Below, piece after piece: positions 45,748-53,683 of a DNA stretch of 64,000 nt (its first letter is position 1; each line of letters begins with the position of its first letter). The notes under the pieces are model-generated. The model saw nothing but the letters and a program-made list of their open reading frames with translations. It was not told the DNA's origin and made no database searches. Source of the stretch: Stenotrophomonas sp. MMGLT7 (lineage in GTDB: Bacteria; Pseudomonadota; Gammaproteobacteria; Xanthomonadales; Xanthomonadaceae); NCBI RefSeq assembly GCF_021168555.1, contig NZ_JAJOZS010000004.1, positions 124,001 through 188,000 on the forward strand, written 5' to 3'. The translations under genes and the position numbers were made by a program.

Positions 45748-46386
45748 ATGAAGCTCTACATCTACCAGCACTGCCCGTTCTGCTGCCGCACGCTGATGAT
45801 CCGCGGCCTGAAGCAACTGGACCTCCCGGTCGAGGTCATCATGGAAGGCGATGCCGAAACGCCCACGCGGCTGGTCGGCAAGAAGGCGGTGCCGATCCTG
45901 CGCAAGCGCGACGGCAGCCACATGACCGAGAGCATGGACATCGTCCACTACCTGGACGAGGCGTTCCCGCCCAGGGCGATCACCGCCGCGCCGGTGCCGG
46001 CGATCGACGACTGGGCCTCGCGGGCATTCAAGCCGGCGATCACCCTGGCGGTGCCGCGCTTCACCCGCGGCCGCTTCGCCGAACTGGCCACGCCGCAGGC
46101 ACGCGCGGCCTACACCGAGCGCGAGACCCGCGCCTTCGGCGACCTGCAGGCGCTGCTGGACAGCACCGGCGAACAGGTGGCGGCGCTGCAGCCGCTGCTG
46201 GACGAGCTGGAAGGCATCGTCCCGGCGCCCGGCGGCGCGATCGGCGACAGCGACTTCCTGCTGTTCCCGATCCTGCGCTCGCTGAGCATCGTCGCGGCGG
46301 TGCGGCTCGGCCCGAAGGCGCGTGCGTGGTACGAGGCGATGCTGCAGCGGACCGGGATGGCCGACTTCAGCGACCAGGCGAGCTGA
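45748..46386 (+). CDS. grxB: Glutaredoxin 2 (GrxB)
   Basis: 212 aa, the typical GrxB length, with a GST-like fold. The active site CPFC (residues 9-12, from LYIYQHCPFCCRTLMIRGL) is followed by a third Cys. The thioredoxin half contains KKAVPILRKRDGSHMTESMDIVHYLDE; the C-terminal helical half contains the GAIGDSDFLLFPILRSLSIV segment. It reduces disulfides with glutathione in the cytoplasm. The gene lies 91 bp after the DJ-1/PfpI gene, both with a redox or detoxification flavour. Confidence 0.93.
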   Translation: MKLYIYQHCPFCCRTLMIRGLKQLDLPVEVIMEGDAETPTRLVGKKAVPILRKRDGSHMTESMDIVHYLDEAFPPRAITAAPVPAIDDWASRAFKPAITLAVPRFTRGRFAELATPQARAAYTERETRAFGDLQALLDSTGEQVAALQPLLDELEGIVPAPGGAIGDSDFLLFPILRSLSIVAAVRLGPKARAWYEAMLQRTGMADFSDQAS

Positions 46387-46510
46387 TCCGGGCGCACGCA
46401 TCGCCCGCAGGCCCTGGCGATGTCCGCCACGCCATGGAGGCGGCAGTGGCGGGCAACCGCGCACAACCCGGGCAAGCGAAGCGCACCCGGTGCATGCCAT
46501 CCCGGCTGCG

Positions 46511-46553
46511 GCCGATGGCCTTGCCCGGGCCTTACCCGGACCAGGCCATCGGC
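46511..46553. terminator. Bidirectional terminator-like hairpin
   Basis: gccgatggcct/aggccatcggc, a perfect 11-bp stem with an inner GC-rich hairpin. It is placed between the convergent grxB and 46597-47076 genes; no T run. Confidence 0.45.
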
Positions 46554-46596
46554 AGGCATCCGGACGCGGCCCGGGCCTGCCGCAATGCTTCCCCGC

Positions 46597-47076
46597 TCAG
46601 CCGGCCGAGCCGTAGCGGTCGCACAGCGCCAGGTACTCGTCGGCGCCGATCGCCATGGCGCCGGCCCGCAGCATCAGCAGCGGCATGTCCGACCGGTTCG
46701 TGTGTATGCGGATCAGGCGTCCGGTGGTGATGCCCACGTACTGCTGGACGATGAACCTGTTCTCGGTGATGGCCTCCCACGGCACCAGCCTGCCGTCGTC
46801 CAGGCGCAGGCCCTGCTGCGTGAACACCAGCACCGGACGCTGCAGGCGCCCGAGCTGGCGGATGCAGTTCACCGCCAGCAAGACCGCTATCACCACCAGG
46901 GCGCCGCAGAACAGCATGCCCATGGTCTTGTGGCGCACGCTCCACGTCAGCGCGGCGAAGATGCAGGCCGCCAGCGACCAGATCACCACGCCGGTCAGCA
47001 GGCGACTGCGCGAATAGAACACCGGATGATCGCTCAGCGCCTGCTGCTGTTCGCCGGGGGAACGGTAGATATCCAT
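46597..47076 (-). CDS. Small inner-membrane protein of unknown function
   Basis: 159 aa, not recognised with certainty. Two adjacent hydrophobic helices (about 27-45 and 53-72) are followed by a soluble beta-rich half with LVFTQQGLRLDDGRLVPWEAITENRF and GADEYLALCDRYG. This pattern resembles the PH-like/STM3941-type membrane-protein group, where a short helical hairpin carries a PH-like domain. It lies 24 bp downstream of another small membrane protein with a similar layout, so the two may be a functional pair. Confidence 0.65.
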   Translation of the reverse strand: MDIYRSPGEQQQALSDHPVFYSRSRLLTGVVIWSLAACIFAALTWSVRHKTMGMLFCGALVVIAVLLAVNCIRQLGRLQRPVLVFTQQGLRLDDGRLVPWEAITENRFIVQQYVGITTGRLIRIHTNRSDMPLLMLRAGAMAIGADEYLALCDRYGSAG

Positions 47077-47100
47077 CGATGACTCCTTGTGAATGCGGGA

Positions 47101-47823
47101 TCAGGCACCCAGGCGCTGCTGCAGTACCGCCAGCAGCACCGGCTCGTTGCGGATGCGCGAGCGGTCAAGCTTGTAGTGCCTGCCCGCCGCGGTGATGACC
47201 AGGGTTTCGTCGGTATCGACGCCCTCGTGTTCGGTCTGGGTGCGGATGCGCTCGATCTGGTCCCAGGCCAGCTGCGTGCGCTTGATCCACAGCCCGCTGC
47301 CGGACACGCGCAGCGGACCGAAGTCCAGCACTTCCCCGGCATCCAGGCGCCGCCGGGCGTCTTGCAGCAGCTGCGCGCGTACCGCCTCCAGCACGCCGGC
47401 GGCCAGCGCGTCGCCATCGCGCCACAGTGCCAGGCGGATGCGCCGCCGGCCGCCGCCGCGCAGCCACAGCAGCAGGTGCCCGCGCGCGTGCAGCTGGCGT
47501 ACCTGCGTGACCTCGGCGAACGGCAGCCGCGTGCGTCCGTCGTCGATGCCGCCGGGGTCGAGCCGCAGCGTCGCCGGCGCGCGCAGCCAGGCGAACAGGT
47601 CCGCGCCCTTCCAGAAGATCAGGTAGGCCGCGGTGGGCAGCGCCAGGAAGAACACCAGCGCGGCGGCGCGGTAGTGGAGGAGCTGCGAGGTCAGCGCATG
47701 CGGCAGCAGCGCGACGCCCAGGGGCGCCAGCAGCATCGCCAGGAACAGGTAGGCCAGGGCCAGGCCCCATGCCACGTACAGCAGGGCGGTACGCGGCAGG
47801 ATGCGTTCGAAGGACTGGTTCAT
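47101..47823 (-). CDS. Membrane protein with helical hairpin and PH-like C-terminus, unknown function
   Basis: 240 aa. Two hydrophobic stretches (about 15-35 and 45-67) are followed by about 170 soluble residues rich in beta strands: LRLDPGGIDDGRTRLPFAEVTQVRQL, RIRLALWRDGD and SGLWIKRTQLAWDQIERIRTQ. The succession of a helical hairpin and PH-like strands is like its downstream neighbour, suggesting distant homology or a shared role. No enzyme motif seen. Confidence 0.65.
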   Translation of the reverse strand: MNQSFERILPRTALLYVAWGLALAYLFLAMLLAPLGVALLPHALTSQLLHYRAAALVFFLALPTAAYLIFWKGADLFAWLRAPATLRLDPGGIDDGRTRLPFAEVTQVRQLHARGHLLLWLRGGGRRRIRLALWRDGDALAAGVLEAVRAQLLQDARRRLDAGEVLDFGPLRVSGSGLWIKRTQLAWDQIERIRTQTEHEGVDTDETLVITAAGRHYKLDRSRIRNEPVLLAVLQQRLGA

Positions 47824-48021
47824 ACGGGGCGGAACATGGCGTGTGCCGGGAAAAACCGGCGCGCATGATAGCAGCCGCGGTCGTCCCGCCTGTCGCAGGG
47901 CGTGACCGGCGCCGCCGCACGGCGGTTCCAAGTGCGCCATCCGGGCGTATCGTCCCCCTGCCATGCGGACGCGGGCGACAATGGCCGGCCCGTGGCGAGG
48001 TCCGCTTCCCGAGGAGACGCA

Positions 48022-49401
48022 ATGACGCCATCCACACAAACGGGCCTGCCGCCGCCGGCGCGCCTGTGGGCGATGGCGGCGCTGTCCATCGCGGTATGCC
48101 TGGCGACGCTGGACACCGCCATCACCAATACCGCACTGCCGACGATCGCCCGGGAGTTCGCGGCCGGACCGGCCGACACCATCTGGATCGTCACCAGCTA
48201 CCAGCTGGTCATGATCGCCGCGATGCTGCCGCTGGCTTCGCTGGGCGAACGGTTCGGGCAGCGCGCGGTCTTCGTCGCCGGCATCGCGGTGTTCGCGGCG
48301 GCCTCGCTGGCGTGCGGGCTGGCGCGGTCGCTGCAGGTCCTGGTCGGCGCCCGGGCGCTGCAGGGCCTGGGAGCGGCCGCGATCATGAGCGCCAACACCG
48401 CGCTGGTCAGGCACATCTACCCGGAGGCGAACCTGGGCCGGGGCCTGGGCCTCAACGCGCTGGTGATCGCGTTCGGGCTGGCGGCCGGGCCGGTGCTGGC
48501 CTCGGCGATCCTGGCGGTCGCCACGTGGCACTGGCTGTTCCTGGTCAACGTCCCAGCCGGCCTGCTCGCGCTGTCGATGGCGTTGCGGATGCTGCCGCGC
48601 CCGGCCGGCACCGCCGCCGGCTTCGATGGCGTGGCGGCACTGCTGTGTTTCACGATGTTCGCCCTGTTCGTGCACGGCCTGGGCGAAGCCAGCCACCGCG
48701 GCGCGTGGGCACTGGTGGCCGCGGAATGGGCGCTGGCGCTGCTGTGCGGGTATCTGCTGGCGAGGCGGCAGCGGCGCGGATCGTCCCCGATCCTGCCCGT
48801 GGACCTGCTGCGGATCCCGCTGTTCGGCCTGTCGTCGGCGGTCGCCGTGTGTGCGTTCGCCACGCAGGGACTTGCGCTGGTGGCGCTGCCCTTCCACTTC
48901 ATGGCCGATCTGGGGCGAGGCCAGGTGGAACTGGGACTGCTGATCGCCCCCTGGCCGCTGCTCGGCGCGGCCATGGCCCCGGTCGCCGGGTCGCTCTCCG
49001 ACCGCTATCCCGCCGGCCTGCTCGGCGGCGCCGGGCTGCTGTGCCTGGCCTCCGGGATCGCCCTGCTGGCGCTGCTGCCCGCCGCCACCTCGACCGCGGC
49101 CATCGTCGGCTGCATGGCGCTGTGCGGATTCGGGTTCGGCCTGTTCCTGTCGCCGAACCAGAGATCGATCATGGCCAGCGCGCCGGCCCGGCGCTCCGGC
49201 GCGGCGAGCGGCATCCTCGGCACGGCGCGGCTGCTGGGCCAGGCGCTGGGCGCGGCCATCGTCGCGCTGTGGCTGACGCTGTCCGGGACCGCCGGCGCGC
49301 GCGCCGCGTTATGGGTCGGATGCCTGCTCGCCGTCGCCGGCGCCATCGCCTCGATGGCCAGGCTGTTGCCGGCGCGGAAGCACGACGCCCACGGGGACTG
49401 A
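48022..49401 (+). CDS. MFS drug exporter (DHA2/EmrB-QacA type)
   Basis: 459 aa from ATG 48022, preceded by GAGGAGA at ideal spacing. About 13-14 hydrophobic helices. The first helix contains the DHA2 motif LDTAITNTALPTIAREF, and the loop motif A is SLGERFGQRAVFVAG; motif C is LAAGPVLASAILAVATWHWLFLVNVPAGL. This fits a proton-driven multidrug efflux pump. No adaptor or regulator gene adjoins it. The convergent neighbour is DUF3228. A second, smaller motif-A-like GSLSDRYPAGLLGGAG supports the two-half symmetry. Confidence 0.92.
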   Translation: MTPSTQTGLPPPARLWAMAALSIAVCLATLDTAITNTALPTIAREFAAGPADTIWIVTSYQLVMIAAMLPLASLGERFGQRAVFVAGIAVFAAASLACGLARSLQVLVGARALQGLGAAAIMSANTALVRHIYPEANLGRGLGLNALVIAFGLAAGPVLASAILAVATWHWLFLVNVPAGLLALSMALRMLPRPAGTAAGFDGVAALLCFTMFALFVHGLGEASHRGAWALVAAEWALALLCGYLLARRQRRGSSPILPVDLLRIPLFGLSSAVAVCAFATQGLALVALPFHFMADLGRGQVELGLLIAPWPLLGAAMAPVAGSLSDRYPAGLLGGAGLLCLASGIALLALLPAATSTAAIVGCMALCGFGFGLFLSPNQRSIMASAPARRSGAASGILGTARLLGQALGAAIVALWLTLSGTAGARAALWVGCLLAVAGAIASMARLLPARKHDAHGD

Positions 49402-49518
49402 AGGCCAGGCCGGCGGGATGCCGTCCATCGCAGCCGGCTCCCGCTCCGGCTCGCGCCGTGCCGGCGGCTGTCGCCTGTCACACGCCCGGGCGAACGGTGC
49501 GGCCGGCTCGCGTCGGCG

Positions 49519-50076
49519 CTACGGCCGCCAGTTGGCGTGCCGCTCCCAGAACGCCACGCTGCGCCTGTACGCCTCGCGGTCCAGCGGCACGCCCGAGCCG
49601 CCCTCCTCCACGCCGAGCGCGTTGCGCATCATCGTGATCGGCGCCATCGGCAGTTCCTCCGGCGTCATCGTGTACAGGCAGCCGACCACGCCCCAGTCGG
49701 CGTCGATCGGCGAACCCTCCTTGGCCAGTTGCTCGCGGCTGTACAGGATCGGCAGCAGGTAGCCGGCCACCGGCGGCTCGACGCCCTCGAACCAGCGCAC
49801 CAGCACCGGCAGTTCCTCGCGGCTGCGCGCCTCGTAGGCGCTGCGCAGCAGCTGGCGGTTGCCGTCGTCGATCGCCACCACCGAGCACCGCGTGGAGGTC
49901 CAGTTGCGGTGCACGTGCAGCTTGCAGAACGGTGCGTAGCCGTCGAGCACCTGCAGCGGCGCGTGCTCGTTGAGGTGGCGCTCGAACTGCTCGGCGCCGC
50001 AGTCCTGGATGGCGGTGCGGCGCCCGTCGCGCGGGAACAGGCGGCTGCGGGCGAACGGCGTCAGGACGATGGACAT
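49519..50076 (-). CDS. DUF3228-family protein
   Basis: 185 aa. The family is conserved in proteobacteria but has no known function. Features: the start MSIVLTPFARSRLFPRDGRR, a HAPLQVLDGYAPFCKLHVHRNW block with several His and Cys, then PVLVRWFEGVEPPVAGYLLPILYSREQL and GVVGCLYTMTPEELPMAPITMMRNALG. No signal peptide or membrane helix. It lies 17 bases after the carboxypeptidase gene on the same strand, so the two are probably co-transcribed. Confidence 0.8.
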   Translation of the reverse strand: MSIVLTPFARSRLFPRDGRRTAIQDCGAEQFERHLNEHAPLQVLDGYAPFCKLHVHRNWTSTRCSVVAIDDGNRQLLRSAYEARSREELPVLVRWFEGVEPPVAGYLLPILYSREQLAKEGSPIDADWGVVGCLYTMTPEELPMAPITMMRNALGVEEGGSGVPLDREAYRRSVAFWERHANWRP

Positions 50077-50093
50077 GGCAGGCACGGACCGGC

Positions 50094-51017
50094 TCAGGCG
50101 GCGTGCGCCAGCGCGTGGTCGATGGCGGCGCGGATGGCGGCCACCTGCGCGGCGTTGCACTGCTCCGGCGTGGCCCTCGGGCTGTCCGGGTAGACCTCGG
50201 TGGTGGTGCGGTAACGGGCAGGGGTGATGCTGGCGCACAGGCCCAGCGCGGTGCAGTCGTATTCGATCACCCCCGGCGCCACCACCGGCGAGCCGATGAT
50301 CTCGCCCTCGCCGTCCGCCGGGGCGATGTGGGTCACCTCGGCGACGGCGGCGTTGACCGCCTGCTGGAAGGCCGGCTCCGGCGCGGCGCTGTCGGCACAC
50401 AGGTAGAAGCCGTCGGGGATCGTGCCCGGCTCGAACGGCTTGCCGTCGCGCGCGGCAAGCGCCGGGCGGAACTCGCTCTCGTCGCTGTCGGTGGTCTCGT
50501 GCAGGTCGATGTGCATGAGCACGGTGTCGCGCAGCGGCGCCACCAGCCGCATCAGCGCCGCCGATTCCTGCGCCGGGCTGTCCGCGCGGAACGAGCGGTT
50601 CGGATCGAGCGCGTCGGCGTTCCAGCGCTGGATGTGCTCGTAGCCCCACGGGCTGACGCACGGCACCAGCAGCACATTGGCACGGCCGGCGTAGTCGCCC
50701 GCGTGTTCGCCGGCAAAGCGCAGCGCACCATGCACGCCGCTGGTCTCGTAGCCGTGCACGCCGCCGGTCACCAGCACGGTCGGCAGCGCGTCGTCCCAGC
50801 CGCGGCTGCGCAGCGCCAGCAGCGGGTAACGCTCCTGGCCATAGGCAAGCTCGCCGTACTCGTGCACCTGCCAGTGCGAACCCAGCCGCTCCACCGCCGC
50901 CACCACGTCGATGGCATGGCTGCGCTGGCGGCGCTGCCGCGCGCACCACTGCGCCTTCTCCGCATCGCCCCAGGGCTGTCCGGGGGTGCCGACGGGATAG
51001 AAGGACGGGATGTTCAT
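50094..51017 (-). CDS. M14-family metallocarboxypeptidase / succinylglutamate desuccinylase-like
   Basis: 307 aa. The zinc motif HxxE appears in TGGVHGYETSGVHGALRF (residues about 83-100), with LMHIDLHETTDSDESEFRP supplying the third His. The CVSPWGYEHIQRWNADALDPNRSFR segment includes the substrate Arg/Asn block. Members remove C-terminal or side-chain residues from small peptides or acyl-amino acids. No signal peptide, so probably cytoplasmic. The start ATG at 51017 begins at the family N-terminus; DUF3228 follows. Confidence 0.88.
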   Translation of the reverse strand: MNIPSFYPVGTPGQPWGDAEKAQWCARQRRQRSHAIDVVAAVERLGSHWQVHEYGELAYGQERYPLLALRSRGWDDALPTVLVTGGVHGYETSGVHGALRFAGEHAGDYAGRANVLLVPCVSPWGYEHIQRWNADALDPNRSFRADSPAQESAALMRLVAPLRDTVLMHIDLHETTDSDESEFRPALAARDGKPFEPGTIPDGFYLCADSAAPEPAFQQAVNAAVAEVTHIAPADGEGEIIGSPVVAPGVIEYDCTALGLCASITPARYRTTTEVYPDSPRATPEQCNAAQVAAIRAAIDHALAHAA

Positions 51018-51502
51018 GACGGTGCTCGCTCGGGCATGGAACGGAAGGCCCGAGACTTTACACCGGTGCCGGCCATTGCCGCTTGGCGCATCCGCCATCG
51101 CTGCGGACCTGCGCAGGCCACGTCGCGGCGCGGACCCATGGCAGGCCCGAGCGCCAGCATTCGCCTTGGCCCGTCGCGCCCCTTGCAGCGGCACTGCTCG
51201 GTCGAGGACGCAACGTCCATGGGCGCCCCACCTGCGCGGGAGCGACGATTGTTTCCCCGGGCAGCAATGCCCCGCGCGGAAACCGCGGCACCGCGGATGC
51301 CTGCGGCGAGCCTGCCCCGGGAGCGTGGGCGGCAGAGATGTTCGAGGCGAAGCGCTTCACCACAGCGAAGCGGGTCGAAGTTCGCCGTGCGAAGCCAGAT
51401 TCGTGACGATTCGCCTGTAGCCGCGCTATAGGCCAGGAAGCGGTGCGGATATGGACCGCACGGCGGGCTTCGCAGCCCTGACGGCTTCCGCCGCCCGCGC
51501 TC
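51018..51502. other. Non-coding gap of 485 bases; nothing recognised
   Basis: No credible gene, REP or riboswitch. Short open frames on both strands have no family resemblance or good ribosome-binding site. It probably holds the promoter of the carboxypeptidase and the 3' end of the PepSY transcript. Confidence 0.5.
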
Positions 51503-53092
51503 CTAGCCGCGGGCCACGTCCTCCGCATCCCGGCCGGTCCATATGCTGTCGACCGCACCGTGCCGCATGCGCCGGCGCGTGTAGCGGGCGATCAGCACGA
51601 ACGCCGGCACCGCGGCCAGCGCCACCAGGTCGACGACGATCCCGCTGCCGGGGTGATTCCAGCTGCCGCCGATGCCCCACACCCCGGCCAGGCTGGACAG
51701 CGGCACCAGCAGCGCCGCCAGCGCGCACAGCCACAGCAGCTCGCAGGCGCCCTGCGCGGCACCGCGCCAAAGCGCCCAGGCCGTGGCCGCCAGGAACACG
51801 GCGTAGTAGATGCCGGTATGCCAGGCCATCAGGTCCTGCACCTGCGCCGGCAGCCACTTGGCCGCGGCCACCGTGGCGGAGATGCCGGCCACGCAGCCCA
51901 GCGACACGCCCACCGTCAGCGCGCCCATGACCCGGGCCGAGCGCTTCTGCGCCACCGGCGTGCCGTGGCGCGCCTTCCTGCGCCGCGACTCGATCCACAG
52001 CAGGTTGCCGGTGTAGAACAGCATCGCCCCGGCCAGGCCGAGCGCGAAGTACATCCAGCGCACCGGATTGCCGCCGAAGCTGCCGAAATGGAGCATGAAG
52101 AAGCTGTTGACCGCGGTGTCCCAGCCATCCATATGCCCGGGCAGGTCGTGCGGGTCCACCTCGCCCGTGTACGGATCCAGGTGGGCGCTGGCATAGGTGC
52201 GCGCACGGGTGCCGTAGCGGATGTCCAGGCCGGTCACCCGCGCCTCCAGCCGGCCGTGGTCCTCGGCGAAGCCCAGGCTGTGCACCTCGAAGCCCGGCAG
52301 TTGCCGCCGCACCCGCTGCAGCAGCTCGGCCGGCGCCAGCGGCACCGCGCCGGGCGGTGGTGCCGGTTCGGCCTGCTCGCCCCATTCGATGCGCTGGTCG
52401 TAGACCGCCTTCTCCTGCACCTCGTAGAACTGGTCGTGGAAGGCGAACACCACGCAGGTCAGCGCCATGATCAGGTGGAACGGCAGGCTGACCACGCCCA
52501 GCGCGTTGTGCGCGTCCAGCCACATGCGCTTGAGGTTCTTGCCGATGCGCAGGGCGAAGAAGTCCTTGGCCAGCGTCGGCAGCAGCACGATCAGCCCCGA
52601 TACCAGCGCCACCGCGTAGGCCAGCGACACCGCACCCATGATCGGCCGCGACACCGCGTCGGGGAACGGCAGGCCGACGTACTGGTGCAGGCGGTCCACC
52701 AGCTCGGCGGCCCTGGCCTTGCGCAGCTTCTCCACCTTCAGGCTGCCGTCCGGCGCGAAGTTGGCGCCGTACTCGGTGAACTGGCGCCGGCCCTGCCCGC
52801 GTTCGCGCCAGATCACCCGCGCCGGCTGGTCCGGGGTGATGTCCACCACCACCGAATGGTTGCGCGCCGCCTGCGGATGTGCGGCCAGCACCGCGGCGAC
52901 CAGCTCCGGCGCGCGCTGCAGCGGCACCGGCTCGCCCAGCGCCGAGGGCGGCGTGGCCCAGCGCTCCAGCGGCTTCTCGAACATGGTGATGGAGCCGGCG
53001 TAGAACGCCACGAACAGCATCAGCCCGGTCACGATGCCGACCCAGATGTGCACGTCCTTGTAGACCTTGACGATGTCGCTGCGCAGCTTCAT
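51503..53092 (-). CDS. PepSY-associated transmembrane protein (iron-uptake type)
   Basis: 529 aa. At least five to seven membrane helices: VHIWVGIVTGLMLFVAFYAGSI, VSLAYAVALVSGLIVLL, LGVVSLPFHLIMALTCVVFAF, WMYFALGLAGAMLFYTGNLLW and several near the C-terminus. Periplasmic PepSY-like regions lie between them. Such PiuB/FsqB-like proteins accompany siderophore receptors and are thought to help reduce or release ferric iron at the inner membrane. Conserved His residues in helices (about 15, 195, 207, 339) may bind heme. Last gene of a receptor operon, 4 bp after the preceding ORF. Confidence 0.9.
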   Translation of the reverse strand: MKLRSDIVKVYKDVHIWVGIVTGLMLFVAFYAGSITMFEKPLERWATPPSALGEPVPLQRAPELVAAVLAAHPQAARNHSVVVDITPDQPARVIWRERGQGRRQFTEYGANFAPDGSLKVEKLRKARAAELVDRLHQYVGLPFPDAVSRPIMGAVSLAYAVALVSGLIVLLPTLAKDFFALRIGKNLKRMWLDAHNALGVVSLPFHLIMALTCVVFAFHDQFYEVQEKAVYDQRIEWGEQAEPAPPPGAVPLAPAELLQRVRRQLPGFEVHSLGFAEDHGRLEARVTGLDIRYGTRARTYASAHLDPYTGEVDPHDLPGHMDGWDTAVNSFFMLHFGSFGGNPVRWMYFALGLAGAMLFYTGNLLWIESRRRKARHGTPVAQKRSARVMGALTVGVSLGCVAGISATVAAAKWLPAQVQDLMAWHTGIYYAVFLAATAWALWRGAAQGACELLWLCALAALLVPLSSLAGVWGIGGSWNHPGSGIVVDLVALAAVPAFVLIARYTRRRMRHGAVDSIWTGRDAEDVARG

Positions 53093-53096
53093 GCCC

Positions 53097-53399
53097 TCAT
53101 CCCAGCGCCGTGCGCACGGCCCACAGCAGCGCGAAGCCGAGCACGTTGGCCGCGCCCAGCCACAGCCACGCGCGCAGGCTGTCGCGGAACAGGAACACGA
53201 AGCTCAGCACGCCGGCCCACACCGGCGCCATCAGCCACATGTTGAACTGCGCCTTGCCGCCGCCGGCGCCGATGCCGCCCGGCCCCAGCCAGGCGAACAG
53301 GCCGGATGCCGCCAGCGCCAGGCCGAAGCCCAGCACCGCGCCGGCGCAGGTCTTGCCCAGCCAGTGGCGGCTTTGCAGCCTGGCCGGCCCGGCGCTCAT
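53097..53399 (-). CDS. Small membrane protein of the iron-uptake operon (DUF3649-like)
   Basis: 100 aa with three hydrophobic helices (about 14-38, 51-70, 76-97) and the segment FLFRDSLRAWLWLGAANVLG. Its size and place between a siderophore receptor and a PepSY protein match DUF3649 iron-uptake proteins of Pseudomonas and Xanthomonas. The family assignment is by context and overall look, so moderate. Start overlaps the previous stop (ATGA). Confidence 0.75.
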   Translation of the reverse strand: MSAGPARLQSRHWLGKTCAGAVLGFGLALAASGLFAWLGPGGIGAGGGKAQFNMWLMAPVWAGVLSFVFLFRDSLRAWLWLGAANVLGFALLWAVRTALG

Positions 53400-53683
53400 C
53401 GCGCCCTCCGCCGCCGCGCCCGCCACGCGCCCAGGAACGGCGCGGCCGACCCCACCAGCATCAGCAGCGTCAGCCAGGCGAACACGGCCGCGCCCGAGCC
53501 CATGACCGGCAGCAGCAGCGCCAGCGACAGTGCCAGGCAGGCGCTGCCGGGCAGCCAGCGCCGGCGCGACGGCCACGGCCCGGCCGCGCGCCACTGCTGC
53601 TGGGGCGAGGCGACGTACAGCAGCATCGTCCCCAGCGTGCCGGCCAGCGCGGCCAGCAGCGCAATCCAGCCAGCGCCCACCAT
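53396..53683 (-). CDS. Small membrane protein of the iron-uptake operon (DUF3325-like)
   Basis: 95 aa, three hydrophobic helices (about 4-25, 45-62, 66-84) with LYVASPQQQW after the first. This resembles DUF3325, which is regularly found beside PepSY proteins and receptors. The ATG overlaps the receptor stop (TGATG), and the stop overlaps the next ATG (ATGA), so it is translated as part of the same operon. Function unknown. Confidence 0.8.
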   Translation of the reverse strand: MVGAGWIALLAALAGTLGTMLLYVASPQQQWRAAGPWPSRRRWLPGSACLALSLALLLPVMGSGAAVFAWLTLLMLVGSAAPFLGAWRARRRRAR

